Below, piece after piece: positions 1 through 11,830 of a stretch of 64,000 nt of DNA. This DNA comes from Vicugna pacos. Lineage: Eukaryota > Chordata > Mammalia > Artiodactyla > Camelidae. The notes under the pieces are model-generated. The model was not told the DNA's origin. It ran no database searches and was given only the letters and a program-made list of their open reading frames with translations. Position 1 is the first letter of the stretch; each line of letters opens with the position of its first letter. Location of the stretch: positions 22,598,001 to 22,662,000 of the forward strand of contig NC_133006.1 in NCBI RefSeq assembly GCF_048564905.1. Direction: 5' to 3'. Made by a program: the position numbers and the translations under genes.

Positions 1-27
1 GACTTACGACTCTTCTCTCTCCTGCAG

Positions 28-480
28 GGATCGTGCACTGACCCCCAGACGTTCTTCTTCCTGGGATTTGTCCCCTCTTTTCCTTGATTTTGTCCTGCTG
101 TTCTTGTCCGTGGTTCCCAGCCTCCCTTCTCTCGGCCCCCCTGCCAGCTGTCACCCATCGAGATCTGGCTCCCACAGTGCCTGGGAGGCAGGTCCTCCTT
201 TAGTTTCTGTCTTTCCTCAATGGAGGGACTGGGGATTGAACCCAGGACCTCATGCATGCTGAGCAGGCGCTCTACCATGTGAGCTACACCCTCCCCCTTA
301 AGTTTCGGTCTTTCCTGAATTTCTGCCTGTGCCCCTGCTTCCCTGCCTCGTGCTCGACGTGCTGTTCTTCATGTTGCCTGCTGTGTCTGTCTGAACCATA
401 AATACTCCCTCGGGCACTTCTGACCGTGTTTTCTTCAGGAAGACTGCCCATGAATTAAATACCAAACTCTCTTATCTTTC
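28..480 (+). CDS. Terminal exon and 3' UTR of a DQB-type MHC class II beta gene (rest off window)
   Basis: A pyrimidine tract ending in CTGCAG (positions 21-27) is followed by GG ATC GTG CAC TGA (28-41), which reads as the tail G-I-V-H-stop. This matches the usual DQB tail G-L-L-H-stop and the tail of the complete DQB gene at 54118-54131 in this window. DRB and DOB tails differ. The sequence after the stop resembles the DQB 3' UTR weakly and is interrupted by a camelid SINE at about 217-298. It ends near an ATTAAA signal at 454-459, the same signal variant the complete DQB gene uses. Only the cytoplasmic end is visible, so whether the gene is whole, and whether it is a second DQB or a related beta locus, cannot be told. 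Confidence 0.65.
217..298 (-). repeat. Camelid tRNA-derived SINE
   Basis: On the minus strand this reads as a tRNA-like head with A box (GTAGCTCACATGGTAGAGC) and B box (GGTTCAATCCC), the form common in camelid genomes. It is bounded by imperfect direct repeats (AGTTTCTGTCTTTCCT at about 201-216 and AGTTTCGGTCTTTCCT at about 300-315). These look like target-site duplications with one substitution, so the insertion into this 3' UTR is fairly old. Confidence 0.85.
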
Positions 481-2270
481 AGTAAAATATTTTTCAAAGT
501 TAAATAGATTTGTGACTCACTTGTGTTCCTAATTCTTACTGAGTATGAAGGTGGTGGTAATGGGGAAACACTGACAAAGGAAAGGTCAGATTCTCAAGTT
601 CAGTTATGTCCCACAGAAGGTCATATTCCGGCAAGGAGACTAGAAAAACATGGGTTGAGGTGCATGTCAAAGGAATAACTTCATTCAGTCCAGATTCTTG
701 CATCTTCCTGTACATAGAAGCATGCTAAATTCATTAATTTGAGATATTTTTTCTTGTTTTTCAAATTTACTTTAAATATTTCACATTAAATGAAATTTAA
801 CCATAGTCATTACAGAGCATTATCACAGTGGTACAAAGAACTTTTAAAATAAAAGACAAAAGAATACAACTTTCAATAAGTTAAATGCCACTTTACTGTG
901 TAAACAAAAATAAAATAAAACCCAGGTGCTAAAAAGATACATATTCAGAGGTAAAAAACATACGAAAACACTTTAACGATATAATCCACAATTAGATTAC
1001 ACAAAATTTCACAATCCTGTTAAAATCAAAACCATATGGGATGTTTGTTTTTTCTTTAATTATCAGTCATATTTGATGTTCCCACTACCTGGTTTTTGTT
1101 GTTAAAATCTCCTGTATATCCTGGCTCCTCCCTTATCTCTTCGGAGCAGTCCCTCAGAGCAATCTCACAGGCTGTCTTCCCAGCTTAAGTCCTCAGCAAG
1201 TCTGCTGAATAAAAGATGTCTCAGCTTTTAGGTTGTGTATTTTTTTTCCCCAGTTGACATCACTATAGTGCCTGGTATACAGTATATACTAAATACTTGC
1301 TGGCTGGCTACATGAAGATCTCTGTTTCAGGGGTTCATCTGTTTCTGGAATCTTTTCTATTTTCTTTGGTGTATCTTTTGTACTCCTGTGCTAATACCAC
1401 ACTTTTAATTACTATAATTTTATAATTGGCTTTGATGTCTGGGTGATGTCCTATGTCACCTGCCACAGTCTGCACCAGTGAAAAGGACACGCAGCATGCT
1501 GCCTCTCTACATCATGAAGTAAACTTTCAGACAGGAAAATACCTCCAAATTCTGCCACCAAAACAAACAAACAAACAAAAACATCACCCAAAACCCAAAG
1601 CACCTCCACATGAGTGTCTTTTCAGGAGAGGAAAAATCTAAGCATGTCCACGCTTCCCCAGAATGTGGCTGATTCGCCAAAGCTAGATGACATCCAAGAT
1701 TATCCAGAAATGTACTTTTACAGTTTCACATTGTCTACAGTACAGGACAAAAGCACTAGAAGACGGTGAGAGGTATATTGCATGCCAATCACCACACATG
1801 GGAACAGGGAATCCTTACAAATTCTCCTTCATTTCTATTAGTAACACAGGTAATTTCCAGATCAAACCCTCTGCAATGGGAATTAGGGAGGATGGTATTG
1901 TTCCACGACAGACAATGTACAGATGAATCACTTTCAGGTCCAATAGACCTTTTCTACTTAATATAACCACCACAAATTCTATTCCATCTTGTGCCCCAAA
2001 CTCACAGCAAATTAATTTATATGTGATTCTCAATGAGAAATAATTGATTTGTCTGTCTCTTATGCACTATTTTAAGATATTTTTATGGCTTGCTTTTTTC
2101 AGTGAATGATGACTTGTCTGAGAACAGTCTTATAATTTCCTCTTCATCTTGTGAACCACAGGCTTTGGTTTCACTGGAGAGAAGCCAGCATTACCACATT
2201 TTCCCTTTCGGTCTGCTGTGGCCAGGGTGTTTTCCAGAAAAGCACAGAGAAATCCAAATAACTCTTCTAC
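480..2270. other. No gene recognised; AT-rich spacer
   Basis: No exon, RNA gene or confident repeat is visible apart from a short AAAC-type tract near 1560-1580. Open frames here are short, overlap on both strands and resemble nothing I recognise. Confidence 0.5.
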
Positions 2271-2279
2271 ACAGTGTCT

Positions 2280-2700
2280 TTCCCGACGGCTTTATCCACT
2301 CCAAACACGACGTTCTCCCGCTCCCTGTACCTCAGCCACGCTCGCTGGCTGCGCGTCCCTCACACCTGCGAGGTCCATCCCGCCTTGGTGATTCGCACTC
2401 CCGTTCTCAATGCCTGGAGCGGTTTGCTTCGGATTTTGAATGACGGCCTCGTTCCTGTCATTCAAATCTCAGTTCAAATAGTGTTTTCTTAGAATGGCCA
2501 TTTCTGATCCCTCAGCCTAAAGTAGTTTCTTCAAATCACTCCCAGTTACTTTTTTTTTTTAAACACAGAGCTCTCATTACTCTATGATAAACCTTATACC
2601 TTATTTGTTTTCTTTGATAGGAGGAGCCTCGTCTTACAAAACACTATCTCCCTAGCCTGGAATATTACCCGGCCTATATTAGATACTAATATAGATAATA
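2280..2700 (+). repeat. L2-like LINE fragment
   Basis: The stretch has the phrase order of L2 3' ends: a 'TTCAAATCTCAGTTCAAAT' segment near 2460, then a 'GATAGGAGGAGCCTCGTCT' region and 'AGCCTGGAATATTACCCGG' near 2655. It is diverged, so it is an ancient copy. Confidence 0.5.
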
Positions 2701-2728
2701 ATGCTTATATAAATTAAATTCCACCTGT

Positions 2729-2776
2729 TAAGCCAAACAGTCTGGTGTATTTTGTTATGGTGGCCTGAGTGGACTA
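2729..2776 (+). mobile_element. 3' end of an old MaLR (MLT1-type) LTR
   Basis: The segment running from AAGCCAAACAGTCTGGTGTA to TTTTGTTATGGTGGCC matches the well-known 3' terminus of MLT1-family LTRs. Only the end is recognisable. It is a broken fossil that probably predates the placental radiation. Confidence 0.5.
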
Positions 2777-3107
2777 CTCCATTTCAATCAGCTGACTCTG
2801 AATCCATAATCATACATAAAATGACAATAAATGCACATGCTAAATAAGCAACTGTTTCTGTTTCAAGTTCTGTCTCTTCTTTGCAACACCATCATGCTCT
2901 CATTTCAAATTGTACGTCAGACTTACTCCGGTTGCTAACAGGGATCATAACTCTACACACAGGCACGGCTTAGCACCAACTGTGTTTGATCTTAGCACTA
3001 GTCATCCTCTACTTAGCACCCCAGCTGCCCTTTGAATCAATCACTCCTACATGAGTTGCCTCCATAACAAAGGTAAACACTATGTAATTAACCCGCCTCT
3101 GGCCCCA

Positions 3108-3137
3108 AACACACACACACACACACACATACACACA
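3108..3137 (+). repeat. (CA)n microsatellite
   Basis: An AC dinucleotide run of about 15 units with one T interruption. Confidence 0.9.
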
Positions 3138-3629
3138 TTCCTCTTTGGTTTCACAAACACAAACCACAACTTTCTCCTTTCATGGGTGAAAGTTTGGTAC
3201 AATAAAAATTAGTTTCACCCAAATTTCCCTCCACCCCAAATATCAATGTTATATTCTCGGCCTCCAACAGAGAACAGAGATTTTAACATTGCGTGGTGGG
3301 GTTTTCACTGCATGGAGAAGTACTCTACATGACACTGTAACATAAAAGGGAGAGGGTGGAGGGATCTGTATGACTGTAAACCTTCCACATTTTACTCAAA
3401 GTGGTGAAATAAAGCTCTAAATAGGAATGCAAATTAAATCCAATAGATATCACTGCACACACACAAATGGCTAAGTTTAAAGAAAAACTGGTATTATCTG
3501 ATGTCAAGGTGTGTTACAACCCAAATCTCACATTTTGTTCTTGAGAGTGTAAAACAGTACAATCAGATTTTTTTAAGTCTGGCTATTTCTTATAAAGATA
3601 GACTTGCCCTATGACACAATACTGCTTGT

Positions 3630-3995
3630 AAGTTTTTGCCTAAAGAAATGTAAACATACGTCTACAAAATGACTTGTTAAAAATATTTTGAGCAGCATTA
3701 TTTATACTAGTCTCGAACAGGAAATAACTAAAAAATCTATCAACGAAATAACAGATCAACAAATTCCATATTTTCACAGAATAAAAAGGAACAACTCGCT
3801 CATACAGGCAACAACACGGATGAATCTCACAAGCATCATGTTGGGGAAAGAAGTTAGACCCAAAAGGGCATGCGCAGTGTGATTTCCTGTATATGAAGTT
3901 CTGAAAGTGCGGCTGGACGGCCGGGATCTGTGATGGTAACAATCATAGTGCGGTGCCCTTAGGGGGAGACGGACGGGACGCTGACTGGGAGTTTA
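3630..3995 (+). repeat. Diverged LINE-1 3'-region fragment
   Basis: Phrases typical of mammalian L1 3' regions occur in order: a 'GAGCAGCATTATTTATACTAG' type segment near 3690, 'ACGGATGAATCTCACAAGCA' near 3818 and 'TCCTGTATATGAAGTTC' near 3885. Many substitutions indicate an old L1M-type copy. Confidence 0.6.
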
Positions 3996-5600
3996 CCGGG
4001 CCTGTATCACCAGAAAAACTGAGGAGCTTGTGACCAGTACGCTACTATCAGCCACCACGCTGGAAAACTGTCATATGTTACCACTTTCCAGATCTGAGTC
4101 CGTTCTCGACCCCATATTCACTGTCTGAAGGGGAGACCAGGCCCAACTGGAAAAGTGCCCTGCAACATAAAACCACCAGGAAGGACCATTTGCTAGAGTA
4201 ATTGTGTACCAGGTAAAGGAAACGTTTTGAAGGCTGCTGGGTACTAGGTGTGAGCGGCACTGGCACCAGGTGATGTGAAAGGCGCCATTCCCACCAGTTG
4301 AGAACGAGAGCTTATGGCGCTCAGAGAGCAGAGCAAGCTCTGGCCTCAGTTGTCTCCCAGGGGATCCAGTGGGTCACAGACACACTCTTGGTTGTTTACC
4401 CAGACTCAAGCCATAGGTTTTTAGAGTGTGGGGTATGTCGGGACAGCATCTTGAGGGTAAGAGGGGCACCTTGTTCTCCCTACAGCACTTGGGGGATCCC
4501 TTTGGACCCTGGAGGCAGCATATTCTATTTTATGCTTGGGAACACTGCTCTGACCCATTTATAGATGACACGTTTGGGCCAAGAGCAAGAGAGGGTTTTC
4601 AGCACATCCAGCCTGTGATGCGAGCTTCCCTGCTGCGCAGGCCACGTGCCTGACACAGTCGGCGGAGCCCACGTTGTCCGTGGTCGGCTGTGGATGCGCA
4701 AGGAGTCTCCGTCAAGTCCCAAGAGATGTGGCGGTGTGAATCCCTGCACTTCCCTGGAGAAAGCCATTCCTGACAAGGCACGGCAAGTAAGGTCTCAGTC
4801 TTCTAAGTGATGAAAGTGTGTGCCACCCCATCAAGAAAACGAGTTAGCCGAGTTGAAGTCCTGACATAGTGCGAGGGAAAGCTAAAATGGGAGGTGACAA
4901 ATATCAGTTGCAGCCTTGGGGCCAGCAGGAGCTGGCACTTAAGCCATGAGGTCTCTTTGTTATGCCTTTTGTGGTACTTGGAATCACCCACAAGGTTAAA
5001 GAGTCAGTGACACAGTGGACTTAATGAGGGCTGCAGTTGGGTCTTAGCAGTGCAAGTGGCGGAATCTGGCACCCATGTCACGTCGCTGTGACCCAACTTT
5101 GGTTTTAGTCGCAGCTGCAGTAGAAAATTAGGAGAAAATTCAGACTCATCTGGCACTGACAGTGTCCTCCCTAAAGCATATCTTTTCTTGCTACGCAGAG
5201 CTGTCTCTAATGTTAATGGAGGACACTTGGGCTCTGTTCAAGTATAGCCCGAAGACTTAGGGGAATTAATGCCCCAGAGGCAACCCTCAACCAATGGGGA
5301 GTAGGAGAGCGTAGATAAATGTTTAACACTCTTGTGCTTCAGGCAAACGTTTATGGAAGGTATTGTGTTTGCTAAGCCGGATGTTTCTCAGTGACATGGA
5401 GTCTCCGTTGTCCAGGGCAGTGATCTCAGTAACACATGTGTCTTTTGTTTTTCTTCCTCCTTTTCTCTTTCACTGTTCCTGTTTCATCACTCTTGTTCCC
5501 TAGGCCATCTCCCAGTTAAACCATCTGTACCCAAGCCCTTAGACTTGGCTTTTAGGGGAACCTGATTTAAAACAAATGACTTATGCATTCTTGTCAAAAG
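3995..5600. other. No gene recognised
   Basis: The base composition is somewhat richer in GC than the surroundings and there are several short overlapping frames (for example 4298-4653). None resembles a known protein and none continues across plausible splice sites. It may be a degraded interspersed element, but I cannot name it. Confidence 0.4.
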
Positions 5601-5647
5601 CCAGGTTAAATGTAAAAAAAAAAAATATATATATATATATATATATT

Positions 5648-5738
5648 CTTGGTGAAACATGAGAAACACAGCATATAATATATATATATTTTTTATATAT
5701 ATTATATGTATATGTTGTGCTTTTCATGTTTCACCAAG
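5648..5738. repeat. 91-bp near-palindrome with TA-rich centre
   Basis: The left arm begins CTTGGTGAAACATGA (5648) and the right arm ends TCATGTTTCACCAAG (5738). The arms stay complementary through about 42 bases with a few mismatches, meeting in a TA-rich centre, and a (TA)n tract lies just left of the structure. A transcript could fold into a long hairpin. No terminal features of a known DNA transposon were recognised. Confidence 0.75.
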
Positions 5739-5739
5739 G

Positions 5740-7170
5740 ATGTGGACCTATAGTTGTTTATCTCAGACCACACTTCATTTTTTTCTAATTACAATTTCTC
5801 ATCTCAAAACCAGTAACAGATTTCCAGGGAGATTTATTTCTCTGTAAATTCAGAAAGACAATAAATTAATCTACTAGTTTTTGATTATGGGATTCTTAAA
5901 ATCCATTGCTCCATCTTGCTTATCCAACAGCCACGAGCCCCCTTTGTATTGTTTTGCAACTGAGTCTAACAGTGTAGCAGTTAACCACCCACTCTTCCTG
6001 TATGCCTCTGTCAGTACATGCAAACTCTTCCTTTCACAATTTTACAATATATTAGGAACGTAATATGTTTAGATCCAGATAATTCTTTCCCTTTTTCCCC
6101 GTGCAATATAAAATTCAAGAGGAAGTGGTTCTGATGAAGCGCCCTCCAATTACAGGTCAACATTTACCCTTTTGTCAGTGCACATCTGCATGAGTGAAAT
6201 CTGAGTCAAACACAGGTCTTCTGCAGGGCGCAAAAGCCTCATTTATTACTTTTAATTTTTTGTTTTGCCACTTTCAGTAACTGGCTGTACCAATGATTCC
6301 TTCCCCCATCTTTTTTTTTTTTTTAAGGGTTTTTACTTTTCCATGAAGTGCTTACCACTTCCCTATTGTCTTGCTTTGTGAGGGACCCATGAAGCTACCA
6401 CTTCCAGTTTCAGGTATTTCCTAAACTTGGTACCTGTCACTTGCCTTCAAACATCACTGGTGATGTTCTTTTTGAAGCTTTGTCACTAGAAGACCTTTTC
6501 CAAGAAGGAGTCTCACCATTCTACAGAAGATGTTTGCTATTTTTCTATATCCCATCCAACAATATATGCCTCATGTAAACTTTTTATCTTGACCTGAGCC
6601 TGGGGGTCCTTTAATGAGGGCAAGATGGGCAAGAATCACCATGATCCTTCCAACAATCATTTTTCTCATAGATCCATATCCTTGGAGGGCATTGAATCTT
6701 AAATTGCTATTCGTTTACAAGCTCTTCACTTCTCTTAAGTGTAAGCATGTCACTTACCTTAAAGTATTCATTTCCCAAGTAAATTGGATTTATATTTCCT
6801 GAACTGGATTTGTATCTAGGAAAGCTGCATACATGATTCTCTAGCTCATGACCTGAAAACAATGTTTCATAATCCGGGATTTAATCATAGCATTTCTTTC
6901 AGTGACAAGTAACTTCTGTAGAAAGAGTTTCATAAACATGTGTGCAGAATTTAATCAATAATTAACTACACGGGTTATAAAACAGAAAACAGCCACCCTC
7001 CCAGAAGTATTTTGTGTGCATCCTCTAATTACCAATTATTACTAATTATCTAATTATCCTTTCCCTTAAGAAGAAAATACTACTCTGAATTTGTGAAAAT
7101 TATTTTCTTATTTTTTAATGTACGAATGATTTTGAATTTTTTATAAATACAAAATAATTCTATTTATTGT
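5740..7170. other. No gene recognised; AT-rich spacer
   Basis: Nothing with coding character, splice-flanked exons or a confidently named repeat is visible. Confidence 0.45.
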
Positions 7171-7174
7171 TTTT

Positions 7175-7975
7175 TTTGATAAATATTTTGTGAGATTCAC
7201 CATTTTTGCACACCCATTAGAATGGTTATTATCAAAAACTTAGAAAATAGTAAGTGCTTGTGTGGATGTAGAAATTGGAAACCATATGCATTACTGTTAG
7301 GAATATAAAATGGTGCAGCCACTGTGGAGAGCAGTATGGTGGTCCCTCAAAAAGTTAAACATGAAATCACCATATGATCTAGCAATTGGAGATATCGATC
7401 TATACCTGTATCTATATCTAACTGTATCTCCAAAGAATTGAAAGCAGGGACTCAAACAGCGGTGTCCATAGAAACATTATTCTCAACAGCTAACAGTGGA
7501 AAAACTCAAATGTACATTGATGGATGACTCGATAAACAAAATGGGGTGTACGCACACAATGGGATATTAGTCAATCTTAAAAAGGAAGGAAATAATAACA
7601 CATGTAACATGGGTGAATCTTGAAGATGTTATGCTAATTGAAATAAGTCAGGCACAAAAGGACAAATAGTGTCTTATTACACTTATATGAGATACATTGA
7701 AATTTACAGAGATAAAAAGTAAGTTGATGGTTAGTAGGGGCTGGAGGAAGAATGGAAATAGAAAGTTATTATTCAACGGGTGCAGGGTTTCAGTTTGGGA
7801 TGACACAGAAGTTCTGGAGCTGGATGTGGTGATGATAGCACAACAGTGTGAATGCGCTTAATGCCACTGACCTGTACACTTGAAATGGTTAAAATGGTAA
7901 ATTTTATGTTATGTCTATTTTACCACAATGAAATAAGAAGGAAGGAAAGAAAGAGAGAGGGCAAGGAAGAAGAAA
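7175..7975 (+). repeat. LINE-1 3' end
   Basis: This carries the classic L1 3' segment order: 'CACACCCATTAGAATGG', 'CCACTGTGGAGAGCAGTATG', 'AAAGTTAAACATGAAATCAC', the 'GGGTGAATCTTGAAGATGTTATGC' type segment and 'GGCACAAAAGGACAAATA'. It ends in a purine-rich tail of A, AAGG and GA repeats at about 7925-7975. The 3' end is complete and the 5' end is truncated. Confidence 0.8.
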
Positions 7976-9060
7976 GATATGAATGCCTAATGGGAGACTA
8001 GCTAGTTTAAGCAAAAAGAATGCTCAGCATGGACTAAACTTGGTTCCCAGAGTTTGGACATTGAGACTGGAGTTTCAAGTCCAGGAAATACGAGTTATAC
8101 TCGTAGTTAACATATATTTGGGGCTCACTGTCTACCAGCTATTAAACTAAATATCTTATATGTATCACCTCTTGGGTCCTCTCAACAGCCCATTTTGTGA
8201 TTACTAATGGATTATATTGTATGCAGATTTGAAATACTGTGATGTTAATACTTTATTGAAATCTCAATTAACTTACAAAGTCTCATACAACTAAAGACAA
8301 CCCAAATTTAAATGTTGTCAAAAACATAATTTATGAGCTTGTGCATGGAGTGAATTTATGTTGTATTTATGCTACTGACAAACGGTGGTGCCTACCAGGG
8401 GAGTGAGGTTACCTCTGCTGTGGGCTCTTTTATCCAGTCCACGACCTCCATCTCTCCCTTCTCACTGATATTAACCCACATAAAAGAAAAGTGGGGGGCA
8501 CTTCCTAAGACACAGACAGCGTTATCTCATTCTGTTGTTCTCGCTTCTAACTTGTGTCTCATCCTAACCCGGAGAGTTTCCATCTCTTCAGGGGATGAAA
8601 ATGGGGAGGATATCGCTCACATTATTCTGCATTTTGGACAAATCCAATATTTATGGCTGCATTTTTCTGACTTTGTGTCCTCAAAATACAATTTTTGTGT
8701 TTAAAGTACAGATTTAGACTTCTATTTTAAAATTAAAAACCTGAACATTGTCTCTCCCCTTTTTCTGTATTTTACATAGAAAAACACTAAACCGAGGGGA
8801 GAAAGTATACACTCTCTTCACTGATACTTAAATGGGTAACGAGAGAGCAAAAAGGAAGTACAGGGAGGGGGGAAAAAAAACCCCACATTTATTATGTAAC
8901 AATATCATTTTGACACTTTGGCTGTGAGTATTAACATGACTTGAGAAACAAGTTAAACAGAGCTGAGATTTCTGCTAACATTACAACACAAGTGCTCCCA
9001 TTCTTATGTATGACCCAAAATAACCCTATAAAAAAAGACAGAGAAAATGTATGCTCCAAG
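7975..9060. other. No gene recognised between L1 tail and DYA-like 3' end
   Basis: Only short frames without recognisable similarity (for example 8369-8704 on the plus strand) are present. Confidence 0.4.
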
Positions 9061-10438
9061 CAAAGAAAGAGATTTATTTATTCTTTTTGGCACAGATATT
9101 GGATTAGCGTGACCAAGAACTAGGTGGCTGGGTAGAACGGTCCAGGTCTGCCTGTGAAACGTAGGTGATGAATTGAAGACTAAGCTGGAACAATTCATAA
9201 GGGTCAGTGGTCTTTGAAGGAAAATCTCTCCATAAATTCCACTCAAACAGGGAAACAGGGATGTGGATGAGGTGGAACAGGGAGCACGTGTAAGTTATAT
9301 ATCAAGACCAAACAGGGAACTAGAGTCTGAACCATTCCTCTCTTTTCTTGTAAAGGCTGATTACCCGAAACAGCAACCAGCATGAGATTGACAGGTCCTG
9401 TGCTCCCGACCCAAGGTCAACCCATCTCCAATTTGCCCACAATTATTCAAACACATTTATGTATCCTGGATGCCAGTTTTCCACCCTTGCTGTCACCACC
9501 TGTGGTAACATCTTTCCAGATCTTATGCATCTGATTCTTACCTTCCAGTTTTCCAGGCCATGAGTCACGTGGCCCTTCGGTGTCTGGAGGGACCACCTGA
9601 GTGCCGGCCTCGGATCATGAGGACAGTGCCCACCACGATGCCTACGAGGCCCATGGCCAACCCCAGGGCGCAGACCACAGTCTCTGTCAGCTCTGACACA
9701 AGGGTCGGAATCTCAAGCTCTGAGAAAAAAGAAACTTACAGGGTCAGAGGACACAGTATGTAGGGCTACTGTGTGTGAATGAGGGTGCGTGTGTCTGGAA
9801 ATGCACGGGGCTCCTGGGCTTTGGAAGAAGAGTAAAGTCAATTATTAGAAAACGCTGCAATTGTGGGAAATGAAGTGGCGGCCCTGGGGGTTATGGGCTA
9901 TAAGGCAAGGCTGTGTGGATTCCGCGCCACATCAGAGGGGGCACAAACAACGATGAGATTTAAACATACCCCAGTGCTTGACGAGCGGTGCGTCCAGGCC
10001 CCAGTGCTCCACCCTGCAGTCATAGAAATCGGCAGCGGAGGGAAGAAAAGTGAGGTAACTCAACTTGCGGAAGGAGTGGTCGCTCTTGGGGTAGAATGTG
10101 GTCTCGGTGATACCTTCTGAACGAAGCGTCCATTGCGAAACCAAGTGATGTTGATCACGGGGGGAAAGATGTTGTCCACGTGACAGATGAGGGTGTTGGG
10201 AATTCCCGGGATCACGGAAGACTTGGGAAACACGGCCACTTCAGGGATTTCTACAATGAAGACCAAAGACGGATTTGAATGTCTGTCAACTGTGCCTTGA
10301 GTCTTTGAATCATTTTAGGGAGCCCACACACACAGCTCCCCAACTGCTAGTGAGCCATTTTTTATGTCCTTTTAGGCTCACTTTACAGTAAGCAACCACC
10401 TCCGTTTATTTTCACCTGTTTCTTAGATCATATATATA

Positions 10439-10440
<2 letters not shown>

Positions 10441-10497
<57 letters not shown>
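10441..10497. repeat. (TTA)n triplet microsatellite in intron 2 of the DYA-like gene
   Basis: A nearly uninterrupted run of about 19 TTA units follows a short TA stretch. On the minus strand it reads (AAT)n directly after the stop codon of the ORF at 10716-10498, as if an A-rich tail had expanded. Confidence 0.95.
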
Positions 10498-10716
10498 TTA
10501 CTGGCAGGACTTTCCAAAAATTCTAGCTTTTCCATCTTCTAAATGAGGAAGATGAATGTTATCTATGGTGACTTCAGAAGGGGTGCTGCCATCTTCATCC
10601 ACAGATTCTGAACTGTCCTCTGAACTGTATTGTGAATGTTCTTCTGATCTGTCCTCTTCTTCTGAATCACTGTGAAGCTTAGAACACTTTCCTGTCATTG
10701 GGGATCCACTGGGCAC
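10498..10716 (-). pseudogene. Probable processed fragment of an acidic, Ser-rich protein C-terminus
   Basis: The 72-residue open frame lies inside intron 2 of the DYA-like gene, on the same strand. It is rich in Ser, Glu and Asp (CSKLHSDSEEEDRSEEHS, then SSEDSSESVDEDGSTPSE) and ends VTIDNIHLPHLEDGKARIF then GKSCQ-stop. No MHC intron contains such coding-like sequence. The (AAT)n run straight after its stop suggests a retrocopy with a modified A tail, truncated at its 5' side. I do not recognise the parent gene. No splice signals tie it to the MHC exons. Confidence 0.45.
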
Positions 10717-11439
10717 AGTGTGTGCGTCTGTGTTTGCTACTTAGGCCACGAGGCTGGGCACATCCTCTTGCAGGAACACAAGGAGTGTCTCATGGAACTT
10801 CGGGGAGGGAGATTTATATAGATGTCTACAGATGGGGACTGGGTATTTGCTAGGAAATGAAATAGGAAGGTGGAGGAATTTAGAGTGTAATGGGAAGAGC
10901 AGCTACCCTGGGGAAGAAAGAGAGACCTGGAATGTGAGGGAGAGTCGGTGAAGAGGCAGAACTGTAGACACTTACCATTGGTGGCAGGTGTAAAGTTGGA
11001 ATTTTTTATCAAGATGTCCAAATTTCTTTTTGACATAACAATGTTTCTCAGGGCACTCTGGGTTTCAAACTTGGTAAGATTGTTAAACTCAGGCAGCCGC
11101 CAGACTACTTCCCTTTTTTCCAGGTCCACGTAGAATAGCTCATCGCCATCAAATTCAAACGTAAACTGGCCAAAGGCATCGTATGTCTGGTAGACATTTG
11201 TGCCGTAAGTGCCCACGTGGTCAGCTGAGGCGGGGCCATTCCAGAGCAGGAAGGTAAGAACAGGAAGGTAAGATAGAGCGGGAGGGGAAAGAACTTTATT
11301 AAACACGGAAGCATAAGAAACTGTATTCCAAGTAGTGTAGATTCATATTTGGCATGGTCTGATATCAGTTCCCATTTCTGTCTTTTGTATCTTAGGATTA
11401 TTGAGAGGTAAGTGTTAAGTATTATCTCTTAAAAATGTT

Positions 11440-11590
11440 TCCATGTATATTGTCTTTCCCATGATAATGTATACTCCAAGAGGCACTGAGATGCTCTGTC
11501 TTGTTCACTTTGTACTTCCACTGTCCAGTAGGTTTCATGGTACATGGTAAGATTTCAATCATATTTGTTAAATAAATGAATAAATAATGA
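11440..11590 (+). repeat. L2 LINE 3' end
   Basis: The segment 'CTCCAAGAGGCACTGAGATG', then 'TGTCTTGTTCACTTTGTACT' and 'TGTTAAATAAATGAATAAAT', is the characteristic end of L2. It lies in intron 1 of the DYA-like gene. Confidence 0.7.
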
Positions 11591-11699
11591 ATAGATAATT
11601 TTAATTCTTAAGCTCATGTCTAATCACCTAATCTCTTAATTTTTATAGCATTTATATCTTTCTTAGCATATTATGGAATTTAGTTACTTATAAAATCTG

Positions 11700-11830
11700 T
11701 TTTTTTAAAAAAATTATCTGTCTCTTATTGCAAGAACATCAGTTTCTTATGGATAGAAACCTTGTTTTATGCCAAGCACCCAGAGGAGTGCTTGATACCT
11801 CACTAAATATTTGTTGACTTAATGAATCAC
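11700..11830 (+). repeat. Second L2 3'-end fragment
   Basis: This repeats the L2 end pattern ('TTCTTATGGATAGAAACCTTG' type start, 'AAATATTTGTTGACTTAATG' end), separated by about 110 bases from the previous copy. Confidence 0.6.

Noticed and set aside
4298-4653. Overlapping 75-88 codon frames as a small gene
   Set aside because: Two frames overlap on the same strand, there is no known similarity, and no promoter or splice context.
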